Shown piece after piece: positions 1 to 9,615 of a DNA stretch of 64,000 nucleotides (the stretch's first letter is position 1; every line of letters begins with the position of its first letter). Made by a program: the position numbers and the translations under genes. Source of the DNA: Rhodanobacter sp. A1T4 (GTDB taxonomy: Bacteria; Pseudomonadota; Gammaproteobacteria; Xanthomonadales; Rhodanobacteraceae); contig NZ_JACHCP010000002.1 of assembly GCF_014207185.1 (NCBI RefSeq), positions 596,330 through 660,329 of the forward strand, in the 5' to 3' direction. The notes beneath the pieces were generated by a model. The model ran no database searches, had not been told where the DNA came from, and saw only the letters and a program-made list of their open reading frames with translations.

Positions 1-298
1 CGAATCATCCTGGGTGGCATGCGCCCATGCCCCGGCGGACGAACACGACCATGCTCACCAAGGCTGAGTGGCAGACAAATTCAATCTACTGCACAAAGTA
101 ACCTCTGCCTCGTTCGAAACGAAATGGTTGAAGGAAGCCGTCGGATTTCGGTCGTCAAAGTGACCCGTTCGGCCGCTCATTCAGCCAGACAGCACGTTTC
201 AGAGCGCATTGCGGAGAAATCTTCATGGCAAGACCCTGGCAAGCGCACACTGTGCTGAAGAACCGAACCGCTCATCCTGCTGATCGGGAGCACATGCC
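1..298. other. Leading non-coding stretch
   Basis: I see no convincing gene here. Short open frames exist on both strands but none has a plausible start with a ribosome binding site or a recognisable protein. It probably holds the promoter of the cytochrome b gene starting at 299; a CGGGAG stretch about 10 bp before that ATG can serve as its ribosome binding site. Confidence 0.5.
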
Positions 299-1219
299 AT
301 GACCACTGAAAACGTGATCGTTGCCGACGCGCAGATAATCGCGCCTCCCGCGCCCGCGAAATCAAAACGTCTGGTCTACCGCCATTCGCTGCCGATCCGG
401 TTGATGCACTGGATCAACGTGATCAGCCTGTCGCTGATGTTTTTCAGCGGGCTGCAGATTTTCAACGCGCATCCCAGCCTGGCGTGGGGCAACTACAACA
501 ATCCGGACAAACCACTGCTGTCGCTGGAAGCCCGCGAAGATGCCAGCGGCAATCTGGTCGGCATCACCCGCATCGGCAAGCACGAATTCAATACCACTGG
601 CTTACTCGGTGTTTCCAAAGGCCCCGATGGCACGCCAATCGCGCGCGGGTTTCCCTCCTGGCTTACGGTGCCCGGCCCGGGCTGGCTCTCGATGGGCCGG
701 CAGTGGCATTTCTTCTTTGCCTGGATCTTCGTACTCAACGGGATTTGCTATATCGGCTATTCGCTGGCCAGGAAACACGTACAGCGGGACCTCTGGCCAA
801 CCAAATCCGATTGGCGTGGCATAGGCAAATCGATCGCCGACCATGTGCGCTTCAAGCATCCACACGGTGAGGAAGCACTGCGCTACAACATCCTGCAGCG
901 ACTGGCATATCTGATCGTGATCTTCGTCTTCGGCATCGGCATCGTGCTGATGGGACTGGCGATGTCGCCACGGATGGATGCCGTGCTGTCGCCGATGGTG
1001 GAGTTCGTCGGCGGTAGGCAGGCAGCTCGCACCATCCACTTCATCATCGCCTGGGCTTTCGTCGCGTTCGTGCTGATCCACGTATTCGAGGTGCTGATCA
1101 GCGGTGCATTCAACCAGCTGCGCGGCATGATCACCGGCTATTACAAGGTGGACGTGGACCCAGTGAAAGTGGCTGGGCCCGAACCGATTGCCGTGATAAA
1201 GGAGGCGCCCCATGACTGA
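299..1219 (+). CDS. Membrane cytochrome b (b561/thiosulfate reductase-type) subunit
   Basis: A 306-residue integral membrane protein of the cytochrome b561/Ni-hydrogenase cytochrome b fold, expected to carry haem b and pass electrons between quinone and a periplasmic partner. About four membrane segments are visible (near 38-58, 139-158, 199-222 and 245-270). Histidines suited to haem binding occur in RHSLPIRLMHW (H29, H37), in WHFFFAWIF and in HFIIAWAF/LIHVFEV of the last helix. A polar insert lies between helices 1 and 2. The stop overlaps the start of the molybdopterin oxidoreductase by 8 bp, so the two are translated together and very likely form one redox complex. Electron direction and substrate cannot be read from the sequence. 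Confidence 0.88.
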   Translation: MTTENVIVADAQIIAPPAPAKSKRLVYRHSLPIRLMHWINVISLSLMFFSGLQIFNAHPSLAWGNYNNPDKPLLSLEAREDASGNLVGITRIGKHEFNTTGLLGVSKGPDGTPIARGFPSWLTVPGPGWLSMGRQWHFFFAWIFVLNGICYIGYSLARKHVQRDLWPTKSDWRGIGKSIADHVRFKHPHGEEALRYNILQRLAYLIVIFVFGIGIVLMGLAMSPRMDAVLSPMVEFVGGRQAARTIHFIIAWAFVAFVLIHVFEVLISGAFNQLRGMITGYYKVDVDPVKVAGPEPIAVIKEAPHD

Positions 1220-1967
1220 TCGCCGAACGTTTCTGCGCATGGCCATCATGGGCACCGCCGGCCTGCTGGTCGCCGGCTGCGACAAGATCTCGCAGAGTAG
1301 CTGGGGACCGAAAGTACTGGGCAAGGCCCAGGGCTTGAACCGCCGCGTGCAAGCGCTGCTGTCGCCGTCCAGCGCGATGGCCAAGGAGTACACCGAGGCC
1401 GACATCTCGCCGACGTTTCACCCCAACGGCACCACCATGCCGGACACACCCGAATATCAGGCATTGATGGCGAACAACTTTCGCGACTACAAGCTCAAGG
1501 TCACCGGCCTGGTCACGAAGCCGGGCGAGTTCTCCATTGATGATTTAAAGAAACTGGACAACCGTACCCAGATCACGCGGCATGACTGCGTCGAAGGCTG
1601 GAGCGCCATCGGTAAATGGCAGGGCACGCAATTGTCGGCCCTGCTCGATCACGTCGGCGTCGATCCGAAGGCGCGCTTCGTGGTGTTCCACTGCCTGGAC
1701 AATATGGACGAAGACACCCCGTATTACGAAAGCGTCGACATCCGGGAAGCGCGGCATCCGCAGACCCTCCTAGCCTTCGACCTCAACGACAAGCCGCTGC
1801 CGGTATCCAACGGCGCGCCACTGCGTCTGCGCGTGGGTCGGCAGCTCGGCTACAAGCAGGCCAAGTACATAGGAAGCATCGAGCTGGTCGATACCTTCGC
1901 CAAGATTGGCAGCGGCAACGGCGGCTACTGGGAAGACCAGGGCTATGAGTGGTACGCCGGCATCTGA
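1212..1967 (+). CDS. Molybdopterin-dependent oxidoreductase, Tat-exported lipoprotein
   Basis: A 251-residue protein of the sulfite oxidase/MsrP-like molybdopterin family. The N-terminus has a twin-arginine motif (DRRTFLRM) and hydrophobic core ending in a lipobox (LLVAGC), so it is probably exported folded by Tat and then lipid-anchored. The conserved HDCVEGWSAIGKW segment supplies the molybdenum-binding cysteine (Cys126). The protein lacks the dimerisation domain of eukaryotic sulfite oxidases, as is usual for bacterial forms. It overlaps the cytochrome b gene by 8 bp, which is the expected electron partner. Family knowledge supports oxygen- or sulfur-atom transfer at the periplasmic face; the actual substrate is unknown. 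Confidence 0.87.
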   Translation: MTDRRTFLRMAIMGTAGLLVAGCDKISQSSWGPKVLGKAQGLNRRVQALLSPSSAMAKEYTEADISPTFHPNGTTMPDTPEYQALMANNFRDYKLKVTGLVTKPGEFSIDDLKKLDNRTQITRHDCVEGWSAIGKWQGTQLSALLDHVGVDPKARFVVFHCLDNMDEDTPYYESVDIREARHPQTLLAFDLNDKPLPVSNGAPLRLRVGRQLGYKQAKYIGSIELVDTFAKIGSGNGGYWEDQGYEWYAGI

Positions 1968-2022
1968 GGCCATCAGCTGATTGGCCAGAAAAATTGGACG
2001 TTTATACGGCCATGTCGCCAAG

Positions 2023-3330
2023 CTAACGAAAACTGCCCGTTCGCACACGCAGCACCAGCACGGCAGCCAACAACAGGCCAACACCGGCCAGGCGAATCAC
2101 GTTTTCCGGGTTGTCTGCCAGCACTCCGTGATAAAGCAGTGGGATTGTGATGATCTGCAGCAGCATCGGCGCCACGATAAAAATGTTGAACAGACCCATG
2201 TAGACCCCTGCTCGCTCGGGGGGAATGCTGCCAGCCAGCATCGCGTACGGGTTGCCCATCGTGCTGGCCCACGAAAGCCCCAGCCCGATCATCGGCACGA
2301 ACAGCAGCAGCTGGCTGTGAATCAACGGCAGTGCCAGCAGACCCGCGCCGCCCAACGTAAGGCAAGCGGCATGCAGGCGCTGCGGGCCTATCCGGCGTGC
2401 CAGTGGGATCATCGCAAAAGCACTCACGAACGCCACGAAATTGTAGAAGCCGCCGATCTGGCCATTGATGAGTACCGCGTGGCTAAAACCAGCAGAGTCC
2501 GCCTCGGTGCTACCGAACAAAGTACGCGCCAGTGACAACGGCACGTATTCCCAGTAGCAGAACATCGCGTACCACTGGAACAGCATCATTACCGCCAGCT
2601 GGCGCATGGTTGATGGCATCTGTCTTACGGCTGAGGTGATTTCGCCCAGCGTGGCTGCCAGTGATCGTGGCGCCGCGCGCACACGCTGGCGCTCTTCATC
2701 GGACAATGGCAACTCGCGTGTGGTTAGCGTCGACCAGCCAATCGACACCACCGAAAACAGCGCACCAATCACGAACGCGGTTACCACCACATACGGAATG
2801 CCATGCGCGTTGCGCGCGGCCACGTTCATCCCGAACAGCACCAGCAGCGATGGCGTCAGATAGGCCAGCGTCTGCGACAGCCCGGTGAAGGCGCTCTGGG
2901 TGAGAAAACCCACCGCGTGCTGCGAGCTGTCCAGGCGATCGCTGACAAACGCGCGATACGGCTCCATCGTCACGTTGTTGGCCGCGTCCAGTATCCACAG
3001 CAGACTCGCGGCCACCCACAGCGTCGGGCTGAACGGCATCGCCAGCAGGCATACACTGCAGATCAGCGCGCCGATCAGAAAATACGGTGTGCGTCGGCCC
3101 AGCCGTGAGTCGGTGCGATCGCTCATTGCTCCGATCAGCGGCTGCACCAACAGGCCGGTGATTGGCCCAGCCAGCCACAAATATGGAAGGCTGCCGTCGT
3201 GTGCACCCAGGTATTTGTAGATTGGGCTCATATTGCTTTGCTGCAGACCAAAGCTGAACTGGATGCCGAAGAAGCCGACATTCATGTTCAAAATCTGCCA
3301 GAAACGCAGACGAGGCTTGGGTGTGGACAT
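2023..3330 (-). CDS. MFS sugar permease of the sucrose locus (SuxC-like)
   Basis: A 435-residue, 12-helix major facilitator of the GPH/sucrose:proton symporter type. The start [20 protein letters not shown] and the loop-2/3 motif [14 protein letters not shown] (about residues 70-83) are characteristic of the permeases beside TonB receptors in xanthomonad and Caulobacter sugar loci. It probably moves the disaccharide across the inner membrane. It is last in a minus-strand run regulator, receptor, amylosucrase, permease, matching the gene content of the Xanthomonas sux locus though in a different order. A 247-bp gap separates it from the amylosucrase. A half operator (TGCAATCG at 3362-3369) lies 30 bp before the start, so it may have its own promoter. 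Confidence 0.85.
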   Translation of the reverse strand: MSTPKPRLRFWQILNMNVGFFGIQFSFGLQQSNMSPIYKYLGAHDGSLPYLWLAGPITGLLVQPLIGAMSDRTDSRLGRRTPYFLIGALICSVCLLAMPFSPTLWVAASLLWILDAANNVTMEPYRAFVSDRLDSSQHAVGFLTQSAFTGLSQTLAYLTPSLLVLFGMNVAARNAHGIPYVVVTAFVIGALFSVVSIGWSTLTTRELPLSDEERQRVRAAPRSLAATLGEITSAVRQMPSTMRQLAVMMLFQWYAMFCYWEYVPLSLARTLFGSTEADSAGFSHAVLINGQIGGFYNFVAFVSAFAMIPLARRIGPQRLHAACLTLGGAGLLALPLIHSQLLLFVPMIGLGLSWASTMGNPYAMLAGSIPPERAGVYMGLFNIFIVAPMLLQIITIPLLYHGVLADNPENVIRLAGVGLLLAAVLVLRVRTGSFR

Positions 3331-3577
3331 TCTCTATCTACTCCGTCGACCGTTGTGTAGATGCAATCGTGCCGGAGCCAAAGGTAATGGCCAGTTCAAC
3401 ATCACCCGATGTAGCGTCATCCACGGAGACATGCCAAGGCTCGGAGCGCACCATCTCAGCCGGCAAGACGCCGCGCCGGCTACCACTATGGCTGGCGAAC
3501 TCCACCGCCTCATCGAACAGAACGCCAGCGTGCACTGACGCAGCAGACCTGTCCGGTGCGCCATGCTCTGCATCAAC

Positions 3578-5503
3578 TTAGTCATGTGTGCGGCTCCGCC
3601 ACAGCGTAGCCCACGGTTGCAGCTTCCGCAGGTCACGCGATGTCATCACATCGGCACCTGACGCAAACAGATCCGACCATCCAGTCCCTACCCCCAACGA
3701 TTCCAGATCGACCATCGCGTGGCTGGCAGAAAAATTGAATATGCCCAGCGTCTCGTCCCCACGTTGCACTATCAGCAGACCGGGGTTCGGGTGCGCAACG
3801 ACCGACACTTTGCTGGCACTCGGCCAATGCTGGTGGCGACGTGCAGCGACCAACGCCGTTAGCGCGGCAAAAGTGGCAGCTGGCACACCTCGCCCACTCG
3901 ACAGCGCAGCCAGTGCCTCGGTAGAGAGCGCTGGGCGCTGCAACCAGCGACCATCCAGCGCTACGCGCCCAGCGTCAGCCGGATCCGTATTGCTGTACTG
4001 ACCCAACTCGTCGCCCATATAGATGAGTGGTACAGCACCGACCCAGAAGGCCAGCGCGTAAAGCAAAACGTAACGGCGCAACGCTGCGGGCTGGATGTCG
4101 TCCAGCATATGCTCTGGCAGCCCGACCAGAGCAGCAGCCATGCCGTTGCTACCGTGCACCCCCTCTCCATCCAGCGTCTGAAAAGCTGCACCGCGCGCGA
4201 AACTGCCGGGTGTGCGACCTTCCAGATAGGCCGCTGCCGCACCGATGCGCCGCGAAAAATCTTCACCAGCAGCCTCCGCCAGTGGCCTCAACACACCCCA
4301 CACAATATCGTCGTGGCAGCGCACATAAGTCACCCATCCGCACGCCTCCGGTGGTGGCGGAGTGTCGGCAAGCAGCTGCTTCGGCAGCCCGGCGTGACCT
4401 TCGGCAAGTGCCGCCCACGCAGAAGCCATCAAACCACTGTGATACGCCAGCTGGCACTCGCGCCCGCGCAGTTCATCGCGACCGAAATAGGCGCTTACCT
4501 GCTCTGTGGGCACAATGGCTTCGGCCTTCAGCAACACACCCGGAGCGACCAATTCCACGCAAGCACGCAGCGCGGCGAGTATTTGATGCACTTCAGGCTG
4601 GTTGATGCAGAGGGTACCGAGACGTTTCCAAAGGAACGGTGCGGAATCGAGCCGAAAAACTTTTACACCGCGATTGGCCAGTTGCAGCAGCGCGTGCGCT
4701 ATCGCCGCGAAAACGGGTGGGTGGGCGTAGTTGAGATCCCACTGGAACGGATAGAACGTCGTCCAGACCCAGCCGCCCATGGCCGGTACCTGGCTAAAGT
4801 TGCCTGGCGCCGCCTGGGGAAACACTTCCCCCACCGTAGCCTCGTAGGCATCGGGCAGGATGCGATCGGGAAACACGTGGAAAAATTGGCGCATCGCCGC
4901 ATCACCGGCAGCCGCCGCTTGCGCCCAGGGATGATCATCGGCCACATGATTGAGGACCAGATCGGCACACAGGCTTATGCCAGCTTCCTGGAGCTGCGAT
5001 GCCAGCGTCTCCAAGTCGTCCATCGTTCCCAATGCCGGCTCCACGTGCTCGAAGCTGGATACCGCAAACCCACCATCACTCTCGCCCTGGCGCGCCTGCA
5101 GAAAGGGCAGAAGATGCAGGTAGTCCACACCGAGCGCTCGCAGGTGGTCGATACGTTCACCCACACCGGCAAGCGTGCCGCCGAATCGATCGACGTAGGC
5201 CGAATAACCCACCATGTGCTGCCGCAAAAACCAGTCCGGCTGCAGCGCACGTTGCTGGTCCAGCGCAACCAGCGCAGCGGATCGGGTTGCCGCGAGCCGA
5301 CCAAGGTCCTCATACACCGTAGCCATCCATTCGCCGAATCCGGCGGTGCCGCCGTATACCGCGGCAAGCCGCTCGGCCAACGCCGGCCCGACCCGATCGA
5401 ACTGTCGCTCGGCAGCGGCCCGACGCGCGACGCTAAACATCGAGACGAATCGCTGACGCAGCGCGGCCAGCTCGAACGTCTCCTGGTGCTGCGCTTCACT
5501 CAC
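3578..5503 (-). CDS. GH13_4 amylosucrase / sucrose hydrolase (SuxB-like)
   Basis: A 641-residue GH13 enzyme of the amylosucrase subfamily, close to the usual length of about 630-640. The catalytic residues are visible: nucleophile Asp286 in FRLDSAPFLWK, acid/base Glu328 in LLKAEAIV, and the third acid Asp398 in VRCHDDIVWG. The first two fall at the same numbers as in Neisseria amylosucrase. There is no signal peptide, so it is cytoplasmic. It either builds alpha-1,4-glucan from sucrose or, as in Xanthomonas sucrose hydrolases, mainly hydrolyses it; sequence reading alone does not separate the two. The start is GTG, overlapping the receptor stop as GTGA, which implies translational coupling. 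Context (receptor, permease, LacI) makes sucrose the likely substrate. Confidence 0.9.
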   Translation of the reverse strand: MSEAQHQETFELAALRQRFVSMFSVARRAAAERQFDRVGPALAERLAAVYGGTAGFGEWMATVYEDLGRLAATRSAALVALDQQRALQPDWFLRQHMVGYSAYVDRFGGTLAGVGERIDHLRALGVDYLHLLPFLQARQGESDGGFAVSSFEHVEPALGTMDDLETLASQLQEAGISLCADLVLNHVADDHPWAQAAAAGDAAMRQFFHVFPDRILPDAYEATVGEVFPQAAPGNFSQVPAMGGWVWTTFYPFQWDLNYAHPPVFAAIAHALLQLANRGVKVFRLDSAPFLWKRLGTLCINQPEVHQILAALRACVELVAPGVLLKAEAIVPTEQVSAYFGRDELRGRECQLAYHSGLMASAWAALAEGHAGLPKQLLADTPPPPEACGWVTYVRCHDDIVWGVLRPLAEAAGEDFSRRIGAAAAYLEGRTPGSFARGAAFQTLDGEGVHGSNGMAAALVGLPEHMLDDIQPAALRRYVLLYALAFWVGAVPLIYMGDELGQYSNTDPADAGRVALDGRWLQRPALSTEALAALSSGRGVPAATFAALTALVAARRHQHWPSASKVSVVAHPNPGLLIVQRGDETLGIFNFSASHAMVDLESLGVGTGWSDLFASGADVMTSRDLRKLQPWATLWRSRTHD

Positions 5504-8049
5504 AGGCTATAGCGCCAGCTGGCGAATACCGTTCGACCGAGGATCGAACGAGCCGTGTTCAATCCGTTGGTGGTCACGCCGCCTGGACTCTGGTCGATTT
5601 CGGTCAACCCGACCGCGTTGAAGAGGTTGTCCGCCTGCAGCGATACGGTCATGCGCGGGGTGATGTCGTAGCGGACAAACGCATTGACCTGGGTATAGCC
5701 CGGCATCACCAATCCATTTGGCTGAGCAGCGTAGGACTTGGTGGTGCCAATCACCGTGGCGCCGACCGTTACCGGGCCGAAGCGATAGCTGGGATTGAGC
5801 TGCCACACCCAGTGCGCCTGGCGCTGCGGCTCGTCATCGACGTCGTCCGGAGTGATCTCGTCCTTGGTGATCTTCGAGTCGGTGTAGGTCACACCGCCGC
5901 GCACGCTGAAATCACCGTAGTCAAGCGAGCCCTCCACCTCAACGCCCTTGGACTTGTAGTCGCGATTGATGATCGGATTGGACGGTATCGTGACGTCCTG
6001 GTTGGTCTCCTGAGTGGTCGCGTAGAAACCGGTGACGAACAAGCTGGTGTGCTGCGTGCTCCACTTCACGCCGACCTCGTCCTGTTTCACCACGTTCACC
6101 GCCACCGCCGACGGCACCGTGCCATCAGGTAGCACGCCGCCGCCGAACAGCAATCGATCGGAGTTGAAGCGAGCGCCGTCGCTGATACGCGCAAACAGGG
6201 CTACCTCGGTGTTGATCAGGTAGTTGGCGCCAAAGGAGTATTCCAGGTGCTTCTTGTCGTAATTCACCGGCGAGGCATTGGCTAGATTGACCACCTGAAC
6301 GTTCTGCTCCGGCGCTTCGATGATGCCGTCGCCGTTAACATCCAGCGGGACGGTCGACGCGCTCGCGTAGCTGCCGTTGGCTTTCATATAGTCGTAGCGC
6401 ACGCCACCATCGAGCTGCCAGCTGCCCGGCTGCCAGCTCAGCGACAGGTATGGCGCATCCATCTTGTAGTCGACGTCCAGATAGCGAGTGCAGCAGTTGC
6501 CGAACACCGGCTGGCCATAAGCCACCAGACCATTTTGCGTGACAGCCTGACCGGCCGCGTTGTAGACGTTGAGCAGCACCGCGTCCTTGCCCTGCACGGT
6601 TTCCAGATACTGGTTCCAGTGCCAGTCCTGCTCGATGGTCTGATCGGAATGGTAATAGCCGAACAGCAGGTTCAACGGGCCGTTGTTCGTATCGAACGAG
6701 CGCTTGAGGGTGAGGTTGTTGGTGGCATTGTTCATGTTGGGCAGCGACACATTGAACAACAGCGTGTTCGAGACCAGTCCATTGCCGCCTACGTTGGCCG
6801 CGTTGACGGCCTGCCCGGCCTTGGGGCCGGTGGCATAGGCCAGCGTGGCGCCGGTACCACCGAGAGCTTGGGCTGCAGACGCAGCAGTTTGCACCGAGCC
6901 CGGATACGGCCCGACGAAATCACCGGAGTTGTTGGCGATGCGGAACTGCTCATCCAGTTTCCAGCCATCACCGAGGCTGAATTCGCCGAGGCCGCCAATG
7001 GCGGCCACCTTGGAATGGTAACCATCTGAAATGTTGGTGAAGATCCGGTCGCCATTGGCGCCGACCGCGAGGTCGTGCAGGAAGTACGGCGACTGCAGCG
7101 CACCGCTCTGGATATTGAAGCCGGGCAGCGAGTTCACGCTCGGGTTGCTGTTGCTGCCGGTGATCGACAGCGGTACCGGCAGATACACCGGCGACTTGTC
7201 GTCCAGCAACTGGAAATTCAGTCGCAGGAATCCACCATCGATGTCGTGAGTCACATTCCCCATCAGCTGGCCACCCTTCTGGGCGTCGTAGCCGACGTCC
7301 TTCTGACCGGTGCCGTCACGCAGATAGCCGCCGATATGGAAGCGCGTTGTGTCGGAAATCGGCTGACCGTAGTCAAAGTCCAGCCGCTTGGCATCGTAGT
7401 TGAGCCCGGTGGTGATGCCGATGTCGCCGCCCTGCTGCTCACCCGTCTTGGTGATGAAGTTGATCACCGCACCCGGTGCGTTGCTGGCGAACACCGACGA
7501 AGATCCGCCGCGGACGACCTCCACATGATCGATGTTGTAGTCAGGGCGCAGGAAAGTGTCAGGCGTGGCAAAAGAGATGTCGCCGAATTCCAGCACTGGC
7601 ATGCCATCGACCTGGAACTGCACGTACTTGCCGCCACCGGAAGCCACCGGAAGGCCACGCACCGAAATATTGGCATTGCCGTCGCCGCCGGAGGACTCGG
7701 CGCGAATACCGGGAATGTTGCGAAGAATGTCTGCAGCGTTCTGCAGGCCGCTGTCGCTGATCTGATCGGCCTCCAGCGAGCTGACGGAAACGCTGGAGCC
7801 CATTTTGGTCAGTGCACCTGGCGACGCGGTGACCACGGTCTCGTCCAGGTTGACCGCCTTGTTGTGATCGGACTTGTTCAGCTCTTGCTTGCTCTGACTG
7901 GCTTTGCCCTGATCTGATCCGTTGGTGCTGCCAGGCGCCTGCGGACCTGGTTCTCCGCTTGAAGTGCTTTGCGCCGTCGCGGCCACCGGTATCAAGGCCA
8001 GCATCACAGCAACTGCAAGCACATGCTTGCGAATCACGTCAGTTTTCAT
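5500..8049 (-). CDS. TonB-dependent receptor, sucrose-type (SuxA-like)
   Basis: An 849-residue outer-membrane receptor. It starts with a clear signal peptide (MKTDVIRKHVLAVAVMLALI, cleavage near AATAQ), then a low-complexity linker, a TonB-box-like LDETVVTAS, a plug (NIPGIRAESSGGDGNANISV, later VEVVRGGSSSVFASNAPGAV) and a 22-strand-type barrel ending in an aromatic/hydrophobic terminus (ASWRYSL). An AGGGG ribosome binding site precedes the ATG. It should import the locus sugar across the outer membrane using TonB-ExbBD energy. It is co-transcribed with the amylosucrase (4-nt overlap). A perfect 14-bp palindrome sits about 100 bp upstream. Sucrose as substrate is inferred from the neighbours. 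Confidence 0.9.
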   Translation of the reverse strand: MKTDVIRKHVLAVAVMLALIPVAATAQSTSSGEPGPQAPGSTNGSDQGKASQSKQELNKSDHNKAVNLDETVVTASPGALTKMGSSVSVSSLEADQISDSGLQNAADILRNIPGIRAESSGGDGNANISVRGLPVASGGGKYVQFQVDGMPVLEFGDISFATPDTFLRPDYNIDHVEVVRGGSSSVFASNAPGAVINFITKTGEQQGGDIGITTGLNYDAKRLDFDYGQPISDTTRFHIGGYLRDGTGQKDVGYDAQKGGQLMGNVTHDIDGGFLRLNFQLLDDKSPVYLPVPLSITGSNSNPSVNSLPGFNIQSGALQSPYFLHDLAVGANGDRIFTNISDGYHSKVAAIGGLGEFSLGDGWKLDEQFRIANNSGDFVGPYPGSVQTAASAAQALGGTGATLAYATGPKAGQAVNAANVGGNGLVSNTLLFNVSLPNMNNATNNLTLKRSFDTNNGPLNLLFGYYHSDQTIEQDWHWNQYLETVQGKDAVLLNVYNAAGQAVTQNGLVAYGQPVFGNCCTRYLDVDYKMDAPYLSLSWQPGSWQLDGGVRYDYMKANGSYASASTVPLDVNGDGIIEAPEQNVQVVNLANASPVNYDKKHLEYSFGANYLINTEVALFARISDGARFNSDRLLFGGGVLPDGTVPSAVAVNVVKQDEVGVKWSTQHTSLFVTGFYATTQETNQDVTIPSNPIINRDYKSKGVEVEGSLDYGDFSVRGGVTYTDSKITKDEITPDDVDDEPQRQAHWVWQLNPSYRFGPVTVGATVIGTTKSYAAQPNGLVMPGYTQVNAFVRYDITPRMTVSLQADNLFNAVGLTEIDQSPGGVTTNGLNTARSILGRTVFASWRYSL

Positions 8050-8144
8050 CGCGCATCCCCTTCGAGTTATGAAGCAGGCATGCGTTCGACTTCGCGCGTG
8101 CCTGACCTAGTGTTTCGATCCCCGGGGAGCATGCTCGACTTTAA

Positions 8145-8158
8145 TGCAATCGATTGCA
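8145..8158. promoter_or_regulatory. Candidate LacI-family operator of the sucrose locus
   Basis: TGCAATCGATTGCA is a perfect palindrome with a central CG, the usual layout of LacI/GalR operators. It lies 96 bp upstream of the receptor start and between that gene and the locus LacI gene. It is most likely bound by that regulator. A half copy (TGCAATCG) at 3362-3369 precedes the MFS permease. Confidence 0.6.
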
Positions 8159-8317
8159 ATTTGCGCTGCAACATCACAAAAAAGCTTCTATTAAGTACTT
8201 TCTACGAAAATATTGGCACGGAAAAATGCCAGTCATGGGAACGATTGCAGTCGGCATAGCGTCGACCAGAACTCACTACATCGCCCCTGATCGATTCAGC
8301 AAAAATATTGCGTTGCG

Positions 8318-9385
8318 TCAGTACGCAGCTGTCGCCTGACTGCTTTCCCGCACGATCAGCTGGGTTTCCAGCGGAGCCGAGACCGGCAAAGACTGCCCTT
8401 TGATCAAGCTCAAAAGCGTCTCCACCAGCCGCCCACCGGCTTCATGGATGGGCTGTCGCACCGTAGTGATGGGTGGATTGAAATACGCCGCCAGCTCAAC
8501 GTCGTCATAGCCCACTACGGCGACGTCCGCCGGGATGCGACGACCTCGCTCGCGCAGTGCGCCGATGGCAGCCATCGCCAGCAGATCACTGCTGGCGAAA
8601 ACTGCATCCAGCGTCGGGTTGGCATCGATCAAGGCCAGCATTGCCTTGCGTCCACTGTCGGCCAGAAACGATGCCGCTGCGCGCTGCTGTTCCAGCAGCG
8701 GCAATGCGTTCTTGCGCAGGCACTGTGCAAAACCACGATAGCGCTGGGCGACTTCGGGCAGACCCGCATCACCGAGAAACACCATACGTCGACGGCCCTG
8801 AGCAAGCAGATGCTCAGCCACCAGACGGCCTCCAAGGACGTTGTCGCCACCCACAATGCAATAATTCTGATGCGGCAGGCGCGCGCCCCAAACCACCATG
8901 GGCAAACCACGTTCTGCCATGGCGTTCAGCTGATCGTGATGACGCCACTGCCCGATCAAAATCAGCCCTGCGGCACGGCCGCCATCGATCAATGCCGCCG
9001 CCATGTCGAGCCGATCAGCATCCATGCGCGACAGCAGCATCTCGTAACCACGCTCGGTAAGCGCATCAGCAAGGCTACCGATGATTCCATGCAGGAACGG
9101 ATCGGCAAAACTCTGACGACTGGCCATCTCATAAGGAACCACGACAGCGATCGTGCGCTTGACGCCGGAACGCAGGTTGGTCGCAACGCTATTGATGGTG
9201 TAGTTGAACTGGCGAGCGAGCGCCTGTATGCGTTCTCGCGTCTCCTCGTTGATCAAGGCGCTACCGCTCAGTGCGCGCGACACCGTTGAAGTCGACACGC
9301 CGGCCAGCCTCGCCAGATCGGCCATCTGCATACGCTGACGCGGAGCATTTGAGTTGCTTTGCCGGGATTTTGTTAACCGGCTCAT
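8318..9385 (-). CDS. LacI-family transcriptional regulator (SuxR-like)
   Basis: A LacI/GalR repressor of about 355 residues. The helix-turn-helix MADLARLAGVSTSTVSRAL near the N-terminus is followed by a hinge-helix region (INSVATNLRSG) and a periplasmic-binding-protein-like sensor domain (VVVPYEMASRQSFADPFLHG, later VFASSDLLAMAAIG and VVGYDDVELAAYFNPP). I chose ATG 9385 (MSRLTKSRQ); the open frame extends upstream to a TTG at 9439, and shorter starts near MQMADLAR are also possible because no strong ribosome binding site decides. It is upstream of and on the same strand as the sucrose receptor, so it probably controls that operon through the palindrome at 8145, with the sugar or a derivative as inducer. 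Confidence 0.87.
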   Translation of the reverse strand: MSRLTKSRQSNSNAPRQRMQMADLARLAGVSTSTVSRALSGSALINEETRERIQALARQFNYTINSVATNLRSGVKRTIAVVVPYEMASRQSFADPFLHGIIGSLADALTERGYEMLLSRMDADRLDMAAALIDGGRAAGLILIGQWRHHDQLNAMAERGLPMVVWGARLPHQNYCIVGGDNVLGGRLVAEHLLAQGRRRMVFLGDAGLPEVAQRYRGFAQCLRKNALPLLEQQRAAASFLADSGRKAMLALIDANPTLDAVFASSDLLAMAAIGALRERGRRIPADVAVVGYDDVELAAYFNPPITTVRQPIHEAGGRLVETLLSLIKGQSLPVSAPLETQLIVRESSQATAAY

Positions 9386-9615
9386 CGGACGACAACACGC
9401 CATGTGCCCGTCAAGTGGCACGGCAAATTCGATCGACAAAAGAAAAATGAAAGCATGAGTAGGAGCATAACGGATCAGAGGCTTGACGATTCGTGCACAT
9501 CATTGCGCGCAACCCGCCTTATCACCTTGGCCGCGAAGGCACCCCCTCGTACGGGTAGACCCGCGTTGGTCAGTTGCCTACTATCGATGCGGATTCCACA
9601 GACAGGTAGCTGCTC

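Noticed and set aside
4109..5512. 467-codon open frame opposite the amylosucrase gene
   Set aside because: It is the complementary shadow of a gene with intact catalytic motifs; its product is rich in Arg/His and matches no family.
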